From positions 1-38,450 of the forward strand of contig JAOUCZ010000010.1 of the NCBI GenBank assembly GCA_029859505.1: 38,450 bases of DNA, read 5' to 3'. Position numbers and translations under genes: made by a program. Below the pieces are notes generated by a model. The model did no database searches. It saw nothing but the letters and a program-made list of their open reading frames with translations, and was not told where the DNA came from. Shown piece after piece: positions 27,663-37,842 of this stretch (position 1 is its first letter; every line of letters starts with the position of its first letter). The DNA comes from Lysobacterales bacterium. Its GTDB lineage: Bacteria > Pseudomonadota > Gammaproteobacteria > Xanthomonadales > SZUA-36.

Positions 27663-29462
27663 TCAGGCTTCGTCACAGGCAATCGCTTCCAGGAATATGC
27701 TGCCATGACGCTCCAGTTTGACCTGACCCACGCCGTTGATCTCGAGAAACTCCTCTTCAGTTGAAGGCCGTTCGCTGCTCATCTCCACCAGTGCAACATC
27801 ACCAAAGATCACATAGGGTGGCACACCCTGTTCCTCGGCCAGTTGTTTGCGAATCTCCCGCAGCGTTTCAAATAAGCGCAGATCGTCTTCGCTGAGCTCT
27901 GCGATTGGACCGGTTTTCCTTTTCTTCTTTTTAAGCTTCTCCTGAACCCTGGGCCGTGCCAACTCCAGCGTCTCTTGCGCACGCAGCAAACTCGATGCCT
28001 TCGATGTGAGTTTGAGCACCGAAAAACTTGCAATATCCTGGATCAGGTAACCGCGGTGGATCAACTGGCGTATGATCGATGACCATTCGGTTGCGCTGTA
28101 CTCGCCACCGATATCATAGGTCGAGAGTCGCTCGTGATTGAATTTGCGTATACGTTCGTTATCCGCCCCGCGCAGCACATCCACAACATGCTTAACGCCA
28201 AAACTCTGACCCACACGATAAACACAGGACAAGACCTTGCGGGCCGCCTCGGTAGCATCGTACCTTTCCGGTGGGTCCAAACAGATGTCACAGTTACCGC
28301 AATCCACTTCCATCTGCTCGCCGAGGTAACCTAACAACACACGTCGACGACAGGTCAGGCTCTCTGCGAAACCCACCATTGAATTTAGTTTGTGTGACTC
28401 TATGCGACGCTGGTTTTCGTTAGCGTTCTGATCCAGGTGATAACGCGCCATGGCCACATCCTGGGTACCGAATAACAGTAGCGCTTCCGCTGCTAGGCCA
28501 TCACGACCGGCGCGTCCCGTCTCCTGGTAGTAACCCTCCATATGCCGTGGCAGATCGTAGTGCACGACAAAACGTACATTCGGTTTATCTATACCCATTC
28601 CGAAGGCCACGGTTGCAACTACAATCGATACATCATCACGAATAAACTGTTCCTGTACATCCCTCCGTACCTGAGGGGAAAGTCCTGCGTGGTAGGCGGC
28701 GGCCGAATAACCCCGGTCGCTAAGGGCACCGGCGATCTCTTCTACCCGCTTGCGCGAGAGCGCGTAGACAATTCCCGAGCTATCAGGGTGCCTGCTGAGA
28801 AAACGGTTCAACTGCCCCTGGGGTCGGTGCTTTTCGAGAACGGAGTAGCGGATATTTGGACGATCGAAACTGGTAGTAAACAAACGCGCCTGGTGCAAAC
28901 CCAGCACATTGACGATGTCGTCGCGGGTCTGGGGATCAGCGGTTGCCGTCAACGCAATAAAGGGCACTTCGGGAAAATGCTGCCGCAGCTCGCCCAGTGC
29001 TGCGTATTCCGGGCGGAAGTCGTGTCCCCACTGTGAAACACAATGGGCTTCATCTATGGCAATCAGCGCCAACGGAACATGCTCCAGACTACTGATAAAG
29101 CCGGCGCGCATCATTCGTTCAGGCGCCACGTAAAGCAGATCAAGTTCACCATTATGAAGCCTGGAAAGCACCAACCTCGCCTCTTCGGCATCCAGGTTGG
29201 AATTATACATTGCAGCCCTGATACCATTGGCCTGCAAAGCATCTACCTGGTCTTTCATCAAGGAGATCAGAGGTGAAACTACGATACCGAGACCAGTCCG
29301 GTGCAGCGCTGGCAACTGGTAGCAAAGTGATTTACCGCCACCCGTCGGCATCAATACAAAAGCATCATCGCCGGCCAGCACCTGCTCAATAATATCCTGC
29401 TGAAAAGGCCGGAAATCGTGCAGTCCGAAAACCTGCTGAAGGGTATCGTGGATGGAGTTCAT
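27663..29462 (-). CDS. recQ: ATP-dependent DNA helicase RecQ
   Basis: MNSIHDTLQQVFGLHDFRPFQQDIIEQVLAGDDAFVLMPTGGGKSLCYQLPAL; IDEAHCVSQWGHDFRPEY; zinc-binding cysteines and C-terminal HRDC; ORF is open to 29546 but Met at 29462 fits the family start. Confidence 0.95.
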   Translation of the reverse strand: MNSIHDTLQQVFGLHDFRPFQQDIIEQVLAGDDAFVLMPTGGGKSLCYQLPALHRTGLGIVVSPLISLMKDQVDALQANGIRAAMYNSNLDAEEARLVLSRLHNGELDLLYVAPERMMRAGFISSLEHVPLALIAIDEAHCVSQWGHDFRPEYAALGELRQHFPEVPFIALTATADPQTRDDIVNVLGLHQARLFTTSFDRPNIRYSVLEKHRPQGQLNRFLSRHPDSSGIVYALSRKRVEEIAGALSDRGYSAAAYHAGLSPQVRRDVQEQFIRDDVSIVVATVAFGMGIDKPNVRFVVHYDLPRHMEGYYQETGRAGRDGLAAEALLLFGTQDVAMARYHLDQNANENQRRIESHKLNSMVGFAESLTCRRRVLLGYLGEQMEVDCGNCDICLDPPERYDATEAARKVLSCVYRVGQSFGVKHVVDVLRGADNERIRKFNHERLSTYDIGGEYSATEWSSIIRQLIHRGYLIQDIASFSVLKLTSKASSLLRAQETLELARPRVQEKLKKKKRKTGPIAELSEDDLRLFETLREIRKQLAEEQGVPPYVIFGDVALVEMSSERPSTEEEFLEINGVGQVKLERHGSIFLEAIACDEA

Positions 29463-29732
29463 TGGGTTATCTTTTATCTCGAATACGGATAGCTGTTGCT
29501 GAACAGCGGCCATCATACATGTCCACGGGTCATTCGGCCCAGGCAATTTTCATCTATTTCCATTGACTCAGGCTAAACAGCCTGGCCAGTAAATAATATC
29601 AGCATCAAGCCATCCAGCGCGTAGGAAAAACACTCTTTGAAGCGCTATTGATCCTCGTCATTTAGCCTTTCCAAAATCCCCTGTAAGGTGGCGGTGGATG
29701 TAGATTTACCACCTCTGTCAATGGGATAAAGC

Positions 29733-31184
29733 ATGAATATTGAGCACGAGTACACAAAAAAAATACTGAACGCCTTCGAACAGATCAGCCAGGTCCCCCG
29801 GCCTTCTAAGAAAGAAGAAAAGATCGTTGCATGGTTGTTGAACTGGGCCGCTGAGAATGGACTGGAAACACGCACGGATGAAGCACTTAATGTCCTGATA
29901 AAAGTACCCGCATCAGCCGGCTTTGAAAACTCCCAGACCCTGGTTTTGCAGGGTCACATGGATATGGTCTGCGAAAAGGCCAAGGGTTTCAGCCACGATT
30001 TTGACAATGACCCAATCGAACTCATCTATACCGATGACGGCTGGCTTACAGCCAACCAGACGACACTGGGCGCCGACAACGGAATAGCCATAGCCATGGC
30101 GATGGTGGCTGCCACAGACAGCAGAGTGGACCACCCTGCCCTTGAATTGTTATTCACTACCGATGAGGAGACTGGCCTTACCGGTGCAACATCGTTGAAA
30201 CCCGGATTCATCCAGGGTAAGCAACTGCTCAACATCGACTCCGAGGATGAAGGGGTCTTTACCGTTGGCTGCGCCGGTGGAGAGGATGCCTGCATACGCC
30301 TACCCTTTATCACCGATAAACGCCCGGAGGGCTACACTGGCTTCAAGCTCGTAGGTGGAGGAATGTCCGGTGGCCATTCCGGAATCGATATCATTGAGGA
30401 ACGGGCCAATGCAATCAAGCTCCTGTTCAGGTGCATTCACCAGATTTCAGTAAAAACCGATGTACGCATCTCCTCGGTCAGCGGTGGTACCGCGCGCAAT
30501 GCCATCCCCCGGGATGCAGAAGCTGTTTTACTGATCCCGGCAAGCGATGCAGAAACGGCAATGGCTTGTATCGAACAACTGGACAAGAAATTGAAGTCGG
30601 AGTACCGCAAGACAGATCCAAACCTCAGTTATAGTATGACTCCTGTCAGTGGGGAGTTTAGTGCTGCAAGTGCCAACACGACCCGACGTACCATTGACAC
30701 GATCTTTAGCTATCCCGACGGCGTCACAGCCATGTCCAAGGACATTGAAGGGCTGGTTGAAACCTCAAACAACCTGGCCACTGTCAAGCTGGAAGATGAC
30801 AAACTGGTGATTCTCTCCAATCAGCGTAGTTCCAATATGGACAGCCTGGCACTGCTCTGTGACCGTATATTGTCCGTTGCCCGCCTGGCAGGCGCAGAGG
30901 GCGAGACCAATGGCGGTTATCCTTCCTGGCAGCCCAATATGGAATCCCGACTACTTGCACGTTGTCTGGACGTTTTCGAAGCGCGTTTTGGCAAAAAACC
31001 GGTAGTCGAGGCGATCCACGCCGGACTCGAATGCGGCATAATCGGATCAAAGTATGATGGTATGGACATGATCTCCTTCGGCCCCACCATCAAGAACCCC
31101 CACTCACCCGATGAAAAAATTGACATTGAATCCATTGGCAAGACCTGGGATTTCATGGTGGCCCTGTTCGAGTCATACAAATAG
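29733..31184 (+). CDS. pepD: Aminoacyl-histidine dipeptidase (beta-Ala-His / Xaa-His dipeptidase)
   Basis: 483 aa; LQGHMDMVCEKA, LGADNGIAIAMAMV, FTTDEETGLTGA, GGMSGGHSGIDI. Confidence 0.93.
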   Translation: MNIEHEYTKKILNAFEQISQVPRPSKKEEKIVAWLLNWAAENGLETRTDEALNVLIKVPASAGFENSQTLVLQGHMDMVCEKAKGFSHDFDNDPIELIYTDDGWLTANQTTLGADNGIAIAMAMVAATDSRVDHPALELLFTTDEETGLTGATSLKPGFIQGKQLLNIDSEDEGVFTVGCAGGEDACIRLPFITDKRPEGYTGFKLVGGGMSGGHSGIDIIEERANAIKLLFRCIHQISVKTDVRISSVSGGTARNAIPRDAEAVLLIPASDAETAMACIEQLDKKLKSEYRKTDPNLSYSMTPVSGEFSAASANTTRRTIDTIFSYPDGVTAMSKDIEGLVETSNNLATVKLEDDKLVILSNQRSSNMDSLALLCDRILSVARLAGAEGETNGGYPSWQPNMESRLLARCLDVFEARFGKKPVVEAIHAGLECGIIGSKYDGMDMISFGPTIKNPHSPDEKIDIESIGKTWDFMVALFESYK

Positions 31185-31197
31185 AAGAATTTCAGAC

Positions 31198-31225
31198 AAC
31201 CGATCCGGTACAAACCGGGTCGGTT
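31198..31225 (+). terminator. Hairpin downstream of pepD (possible terminator, weak T-tract)
   Basis: aaccgatccggt-acaa-accgggtcggtt, 12-bp arms with one G.U wobble, 14 nt after the pepD stop. Confidence 0.45.
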
Positions 31226-31288
31226 CCTTGTCACTGTTTCCCCGGTAAAAGTCCGTGCCCTGCATAAGGGCCCTGGCAAACGGACAGC

Positions 31289-31540
31289 CTAACTTTTATC
31301 CTCAAATGAACTGGAGAATAGCAAGTCCCGGATTAGTATCCGGTAGACTTTGCCATCATTACGATCAGCGATATACAGGTTTCCCTGCTCGTCTTCACCA
31401 AAACTGGTCAGTCTTTCCGGGTCACTGAGCCGTGTCGGGTAGACCGCACCGTTATCAGGCACATAACCACCGAAGTCGATGGTTTCAATGAGAGACATTG
31501 CGGCCACGTGCCTGGCTGCCAGCGATATCCAGCTCACCAC
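31289..31540 (-). pseudogene. C-terminal remnant of a PQQ-dependent sugar dehydrogenase-like (GSDH) secreted protein
   Basis: 83-aa ORF: TRLSDPERLTSFGEDEQGNLYIADRNDGKVYRI looks like the end of a GSDH-type beta-propeller; no N-terminal domain or signal. Confidence 0.6.
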
Positions 31541-31863
31541 AAATCGTGACTTTTACTTTCAGCGCATCTTTGATTGCTTTCGTTCAAGGCTGGCTGGATG
31601 ACCCCGCCTCCAACCATGGTTGGATACTACTTGGTGATGAAGTATTCATGCAGAATGCAAGCAGAATTCTGAGTCGGGAGCATACCGGGCCCGGGAACCC
31701 GCTTTTAATCCTGGAGTTTACCCCGCCACCGCCAACTGCTGTTCCTGTAATGACCACTACCGGTTTATTGGTATTGTTAATTTTCTTGCTATATTTGAGC
31801 GGTCTTTACTTACGCAAGCACCCCAAAAAAATAAGAAAACTTTACGGCACGTACATACCTTAA
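31498..31863 (+). pseudogene. C-terminal remnant of a DNRLRE-like secreted protein with an IPTL-CTERM-like tail
   Basis: LIAFVQGWLDDPASNHGWILLGDEVF...ASRILSREHTGPGNPLLILEFTPPPPTAVPVMTTTGLLVLLIFLLYLSGLYLRK; N-terminus missing. Confidence 0.6.
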
Positions 31864-32152
31864 AGGTTAATGATTCACTGGTTTGATCGACGACAGTCCG
31901 CCGGAATCACATCAAGGTAATTTTCAGACCACCCGATCCTAGCTGTAGCGCCACAAAGTACTTTGAAAATATTTTGCAGGTTTTCATATTAATCAAAACT
32001 CCATTCTCATTATGGGAGGTCGTTAACTTTTACCGGTTACTTCAAACTTTTTACATTGAGCTAAATCCAGCAATCCAATTTGATTGAACACTGCTTAATT
32101 GAAACGACGGGCATGAAAAGCGGACCTTGTACCTGTGGACGTACCATGCGCT

Positions 32153-33553
32153 TTAAGGCCGTGCGAGTTCCGCCAACAGTTGCTGGTATTCCGGATCTTC
32201 CCGCAACAGATCCCGCGCACTTTTGATCAACGCCTCAACCTGCTCGTCCGTCAGGTTGAAGGACGTAGGAATCTTGTTCAAAAACAGCTTCAATTGCGGT
32301 TGTGCAACCTGCTTGAAACTGACTTCAATAAAGTAAGATTTCACCTCATGCTCGGGAGTAGAAATGTTTGCAGTCCATTCTTCGAGACTGTCTCTGACCT
32401 CGTCTACGGTGGCCGCGTTATAGCGATGAAGTTGGACATCCGTCATTGCGTTCATAGAAGCAAGCATTGAAGGTTGCTTGGCGCTGGCATCCATTTCTGA
32501 TCGCTTTTCAGTGGATGCATTAACCGAAAGGACCACCACATGACGTGGTATTTTTCTCTGCGTTTTATGGATTAACTGGCCGGGACCGCCTGTAACGTTG
32601 ACGACGTCGGTCATGGCGCGCAAACCCATGTTATCGGTAATTCCACCGTCAACAAAGTGAATGAATTTGCGGCTTTCCTTATCAGAGTAAGACTCCAGAC
32701 CTTCCAGGGTTTCATACAGCACATCGCTGTGCTTTGCCATCTCAAGCGTTTGGGCTGACGGCTTAAACTTAGGACAGCCTGAATAGTTTTCGATAACAAC
32801 CGGATTGAAAACCACAGGTACTGCCGATGATGCCGTTACAGCAGAGGCCACCGGAAAATCACGAATATCAGAACACAACAGATTGAAGTAATCCTGGATA
32901 AATGAAAACCGAATACCATAAGCCAGATCAGAGGCGTTGATGATAATCATGGGACGGCCTGGCTGCATCATGTCTTTGAAGGTTGCGTCGTGAAACAGAA
33001 TCTTATTGTAATATTCAGCAGACCGCTCGGTACGCCCTTTGCGGGTGAACCAGTGAACCGGATTTAGTGCACTCTTTGTGAGATGCCCTTCAACATCCCT
33101 ACGCAGGAACTCATCCTCAAAATCATTAAAGATCCTGTCACCATAAAGCCCGTAATAGGCTGAAGTGAAACTACCCCCGGATACCGAACTGATGTGAGTA
33201 ACCTCATCAAGCAACCGTGACTCTCGACCCTCGATAACAATATTTGTATCGCGCAACTCTTCAAGTACACCATAGGCCATGGCCGCCGCACGCGTCCCAC
33301 CACCGGAGAAGGCCACGATAAAGACAAAATCGGCCGCTTCTTCGGACTGCGCCCAGGTTGTCAGGGAATAAGGTTGTCCCGCGTTAACATCAACACCTGG
33401 TTCATTGTGAATAACACCATAGGAAGAGCAACCGACGATCAGCAATAAAAGGAAACTGCTACAAAGTACGCGTATCCAGCAAATATGTAACAGAGCTTTG
33501 CCCCTCGGTTCACTAATGGATCGTTTTAGTCGAAATTCTTTCAAAGCAACCAT
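32153..33553 (-). CDS. Patatin-like phospholipase, predicted lipoprotein
   Basis: 466 aa; VAFSGGGTRAAAMAYGVLEEL, HISSVSGGSFTSAYYG (GxSxG), DGGITDNMGLRAM (DGG dyad); lipobox-like LLIVGCSS. Confidence 0.88.
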   Translation of the reverse strand: MVALKEFRLKRSISEPRGKALLHICWIRVLCSSFLLLLIVGCSSYGVIHNEPGVDVNAGQPYSLTTWAQSEEAADFVFIVAFSGGGTRAAAMAYGVLEELRDTNIVIEGRESRLLDEVTHISSVSGGSFTSAYYGLYGDRIFNDFEDEFLRRDVEGHLTKSALNPVHWFTRKGRTERSAEYYNKILFHDATFKDMMQPGRPMIIINASDLAYGIRFSFIQDYFNLLCSDIRDFPVASAVTASSAVPVVFNPVVIENYSGCPKFKPSAQTLEMAKHSDVLYETLEGLESYSDKESRKFIHFVDGGITDNMGLRAMTDVVNVTGGPGQLIHKTQRKIPRHVVVLSVNASTEKRSEMDASAKQPSMLASMNAMTDVQLHRYNAATVDEVRDSLEEWTANISTPEHEVKSYFIEVSFKQVAQPQLKLFLNKIPTSFNLTDEQVEALIKSARDLLREDPEYQQLLAELARP

Positions 33554-33947
33554 GATATTTTAGCCCCATAGGTTTTATTAACCCGTGAACATGCAATTCA
33601 GCTGACAGACATTAAACCACAACGCTTTCAAATCTTTACAAGCTTCTTTGCCACTTTAGGTAAAGCCACATCTGTCCGTTCTTTTTCCGAGCCAACACCA
33701 GTGCCATACCGACGTTGACTGATTGTAAATTTTATCTGAAAGCGGCATGTATTACCGGACTTTCCGAAAAGAGTAAGGATTGATAATTGTCGGAGTTACA
33801 ATCGATAAACATACAAACTAAAATGTTCCAATATGTAACGTAAGTTCACTATTTGAACTCTGATCAGAAAAAAAATGAAATAAAACATCCAAATCACCAT
33901 GAAGTGGATCATTAATAGTAGTACACACTGATTCACAGGAGAGAGTA

Positions 33948-34376
33948 ATGCAAAGTTTTAGTCTGGGTGCAGGTCTGGCATCACTGGCATTTTGGGGTTT
34001 CATTGCTTCAGTCGTCGTTGCGGGAATCTGGTTTGACATACGTAAACGAGAAGCCCAACACGAGACCGTACGCCGCATCATTGAAAGCGGTAAGCCGATT
34101 GACGAGGAGTTGATGGACAAATTGCTGTCAATGGGTAGCGGCAAAAGCGACCGGCTTGACCGGAACTTCAAGATCACTGGACTGATCATGCTTCCCACTG
34201 CCGTTGGTCTTGCAATCTTTGGTCTGATCATGGGAACTCAATTTCCGCAATCACAACTTCCACTTTTGGGCGCGGCCGCGCTGGTGGGGTGTATCGGTCT
34301 TGGTTTCCTGGTAACCGCAAATATTGCCAAACGGTGGTATGCCAGCGACCATGAAGCTACGAACAATTTAATCTAG
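33948..34376 (+). CDS. Small membrane protein, DUF6249-like
   Basis: 142 aa; two to three TM helices, RKREAQHETVRRIIESGKPIDEELMDKLL. Confidence 0.65.
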   Translation: MQSFSLGAGLASLAFWGFIASVVVAGIWFDIRKREAQHETVRRIIESGKPIDEELMDKLLSMGSGKSDRLDRNFKITGLIMLPTAVGLAIFGLIMGTQFPQSQLPLLGAAALVGCIGLGFLVTANIAKRWYASDHEATNNLI

Positions 34377-34388
34377 GGAATCGTTTTT

Positions 34389-34955
34389 GTGCAAAAAGCA
34401 CAAGATTACTACCCGGATTGTCCCGAGGCGTTTCTGATCAGCCTGGCACGAACGGGTGACCGCAAGGCATTTGCTGAACTCGTGCAACGCCGGCAATCCC
34501 AGGTGCGTAACCTGATGAGACGCTGCTGTAATGATTACACCCTGGCGGACGATCTGACCCAACAGGTATTTCTGAAAGTTTGGCTGAGCATACGGAAACT
34601 GAGAAAAGCCAGTGCATTTGGCGGGTGGTTGAAACGCGTTGCGGTCACCGTTTGGCTCCAGCACATCCGTAAAAAAGATGCACTTGGAGAAGCCGGTGAA
34701 ATGTCCGGGTCAGAACTGGCGAAAAGCGATACGACCGGCATGATCCTCGACCTGGATCGTGCTCTCGTGAAGCTGCCAAACCCGGTTAGATTGTGTGTGG
34801 TGCTTTCATACAACGAAGGCATGAGTCACAGGGAAGTTGCGGAACTTACCGGTTTGCCGCTGGGGACCGTCAAAACCCACATTAGAAATGGAGCCCACCA
34901 GCTACAGGAACTCCTGTCAGCTTACGGTGACCCCTCTGAGGCAGAAAGCTCATGA
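34389..34955 (+). CDS. ECF-type sigma-70 family RNA polymerase sigma factor
   Basis: 188 aa; region 2 ADDLTQQVFLKVWLSIRKLR, region 4 LSYNEGMSHREVAELTGLPLGTVKTHIRNGAHQLQ. Confidence 0.93.
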   Translation: MQKAQDYYPDCPEAFLISLARTGDRKAFAELVQRRQSQVRNLMRRCCNDYTLADDLTQQVFLKVWLSIRKLRKASAFGGWLKRVAVTVWLQHIRKKDALGEAGEMSGSELAKSDTTGMILDLDRALVKLPNPVRLCVVLSYNEGMSHREVAELTGLPLGTVKTHIRNGAHQLQELLSAYGDPSEAESS

Positions 34956-35320
34956 TCACCAACAATCAGGATCAAATATTGCAATCCGCATTCGCCGAGG
35001 CCCGGCAGGACCTGGATGACAAGGCACTCACGGCCAGCATCATTGCAAAAACGCGCAAACTTTTTTACCTGCTTGCTGGTGGTGCTGTTGCAGTTGCGAT
35101 TCTCCTGCTTACAGGTACCTGGTTGATATTCGGTTTGCCACTGCTTGAGTTTGCCGTTCTGATCTCTCAATTCATGACCATGGCATTATTTGATCTGGGC
35201 GAAGGCTGGCTGGCACTGGCACTGATGCCGATTAACAATATCGCGAGCCTGGTGGTGATATCTGCAAAAGCCATACACCTGGGATGGAAAAAGCTCATCG
35301 GTGGCTCTTTTACACATTAG
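34952..35320 (+). CDS. Small membrane protein coupled to the ECF sigma factor (candidate anti-sigma partner)
   Basis: 122 aa; ATGA overlap with the sigma gene; short cytoplasmic helix then TM helices. Confidence 0.6.
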   Translation: MITNNQDQILQSAFAEARQDLDDKALTASIIAKTRKLFYLLAGGAVAVAILLLTGTWLIFGLPLLEFAVLISQFMTMALFDLGEGWLALALMPINNIASLVVISAKAIHLGWKKLIGGSFTH

Positions 35321-35326
35321 CTCCGT

Positions 35327-36985
35327 TTACTTTTCAAACTTGGTGATAAACAGATCGTCACCTCCCAATGATCTAACTTGATCCAAGTTGTCAGAAAACT
35401 TCAAGTTGCCGGAAAAGTGCCCACCCATCAAATAATTATTGTAGTTATCTAACAGCACTGAACTTACCAACTCAGTAATAGAATTATTGTAGGAGTTTGA
35501 TTCCAGGACATAACCACTTAAATCTGTTTCAATAATTAATATATCAAAATAACTATCAAGTGAGCTATGCAGCTCCCCAGCTATATATAGGTCTCCATAA
35601 AAATAGCCGCCCAGAACCGCTCTGCCGCTGGGGGATATAGAAATGGAATTCACACTACTGTAATCATCACTACCAAAACTTTTTGCAAATATTGCATTAC
35701 CATTTCTTCCTCTGAGTTTGAAGAGGAAACCATCCGAACTACCATTACTGCTTATGTTGATCCCACCAATATTCATTGTATTGAACAGGCTTCCCACAAC
35801 ATATACATCATCGGAAGAATCCACGGCAATGTCCGAAATGGCGCTCAAAGGGTTAGTTGATCCTATATTGAATGTTTTAAACCAAAGCACTTCACCCGAG
35901 GAGCTGAACTTAATCACATACGCAGCCACAGAAGTAGGATTGGGGTTGTTAAATACTTGTCCGGAAATTTTTACTTGATTCGTTCCCCAGTACTTTCCCT
36001 GCACAATGAAGCTGTCATCGGGAGTGCTCACTATGATTTCGTTCAGACCACCAACAATTGGAAACAGCCACTGAGGCGCTCCCGAATCTGAGATTTTTAC
36101 GACAAAAGCATCGCCGTTGCCACCCTCAATTGGATAACGAAACTCCTCACCAAAAGGAAACACTTTAACAGGATCAGCCTCTTGTGTGATTGTTCCTATG
36201 GCCAAAACATTATTTGCCGAATCCACAGCAACACCTGCAATTCTGTCATCCCTACTCCCGCTCACGCTAAACGACCAGTCATGATTGCCGTAGGCATCAA
36301 GCTTTCCGATAAAACCATTGGCTCTTGCACTACTTGCCAAAATTTCGCCGCCTAAATGGAAACCACTTGAGGAGAAAATGCCACCGATAACAACTCCACC
36401 ATCACGCGTCGCCACAAGCGTAGATCCCGTGCTGCTTCCGGTAGTGCCAAAAGCCCGGCTCCACGCAGTTGTTCCATCAGAAGTGTGTTTTGTCACCAAA
36501 ACACTATTCATGGATCCAATATTAGGGTGTGCATAACTTGCAACAGGTCCTGCACCCAAATCCATTGTTCCTCATATATATCCAATACCAAAAATCTCTT
36601 CCTGGCCATTGGTAGATACCTCCAGGAATCGACCGTCAGCCTGATCCTCTGAAATCAAGATCCAGTCTTCAGTATCGATAATGACGTCGTCTGTTGTCGC
36701 GCAAACCGGCGAACTCGGCGAGCTTACGTGACCCAAATTATCGGTGGCTTTAATCGTGTAACAATACTGCGTACTCTGCGTGAGGTTACTGTCCTGAAAA
36801 GATAAAGCGCTGGTGGAATACAGAAAACTGCCATCGCGATACACTGAGTAAAAATCAACACCGGAACCTGTGTCAATCGCTGCACTCCATGAAAGACTGA
36901 TAATTGAAGCGCTACTGGCCGCATAGGCCAGCAATTCCTCTGTGCTTCCAATGGTGCGTACGGGGCTGCTAACACTGTCGGTCAT
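35327..36985 (-). pseudogene. FN3-like + SBBP-type beta-propeller protein split by an in-frame TGA
   Basis: ORFs 36985-36572 (FN3-like) and 36565-35327 (propeller repeats) share one frame; reading ...EEIFGIGYI[TGA]GTMDLGAGPVASY..., TGA at 36574-36572. Confidence 0.7.
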
Positions 36986-37842
36986 AAACGAAACTCCTCC
37001 TCAAACTCGTCCAGGTCTGTGACACTGCTTTCCAGTTTTGGCTGATACACAGACCGGTCACCCACATACAGAATTCCTGTGTAAAGCCCATGATCTCTTA
37101 ACAGGCGTCGTGCTGCCTTGGCAGGGTCAGACGTCGGCTCCCTGGGTGACGGAACCAGCATATGTTTCCACTCACTTTGTTCAGGGCGAAAGGTCACACA
37201 GGGGCTGAGAATTTGTACCATCGAAAACCCGGGGTGCCTGATGGCTTCCATCAGTATCCTCGCGGTTCCATTGGAATCTGAACTGGAACATCTTGCGATA
37301 AAATTGGCGCCCGACGCCAGCGCAATAACCAGCGGTTGGAATGGGTTGATGCCGGTGCCAGCGGGTGTGAGTTTGCCTTTTTCCCAACTTGGCTCGGTGG
37401 TGGGTGATGCCTGACCCTTGGTCATACCGTACACCTGGTTATCCATGACGATATAGGTCATGTCAGGATTACGCCGGCAGGTGTGCAGAAAATGATTGCC
37501 ACCGATGGAGAAGCCGTCTCCATCACCACCGGTAGCAATAACCGTCAGGTCAGGACGAGCCGTCTTGAGACCCGTCGCCACCGACAAAGCACGGCCATGC
37601 ACTCCATGGAATCCGTAAGTGCTCAGGTAGGTTGGCATCCTTGAGGAACAACCGATACCCGAAATGATGGCCGCATCCTCAGGTTGAATTTGCAACCCGG
37701 CAAGCGCTTTGGTAAGAGAACCAAGTACTCCAAAATCACCACATCCAGGACACCAGACCGGCTTGATAGCAGATTTATACTCCTTTGGTTGAAGCTGTAC
37801 AGGCAGTGTTTCGCTGTTCACGTTCCTGTCCCTCCTTGCCAT
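36982..37842 (-). CDS. korB: 2-oxoacid:ferredoxin oxidoreductase beta subunit (TPP-binding)
   Basis: 286 aa; PVWCPGCGDFGVLGSL, GIGCSSRMPTYLSTYGFHGVHGRALSVATGLK, GGDGDGFSIGGNH, NQVYGMTKGQASPT. Confidence 0.9.
   Translation of the reverse strand: MARRDRNVNSETLPVQLQPKEYKSAIKPVWCPGCGDFGVLGSLTKALAGLQIQPEDAAIISGIGCSSRMPTYLSTYGFHGVHGRALSVATGLKTARPDLTVIATGGDGDGFSIGGNHFLHTCRRNPDMTYIVMDNQVYGMTKGQASPTTEPSWEKGKLTPAGTGINPFQPLVIALASGANFIARCSSSDSNGTARILMEAIRHPGFSMVQILSPCVTFRPEQSEWKHMLVPSPREPTSDPAKAARRLLRDHGLYTGILYVGDRSVYQPKLESSVTDLDEFEEEFRL

Noticed and set aside
28542-29036. 164-aa ORF opposite recQ
   Set aside because: Shadow ORF of recQ.
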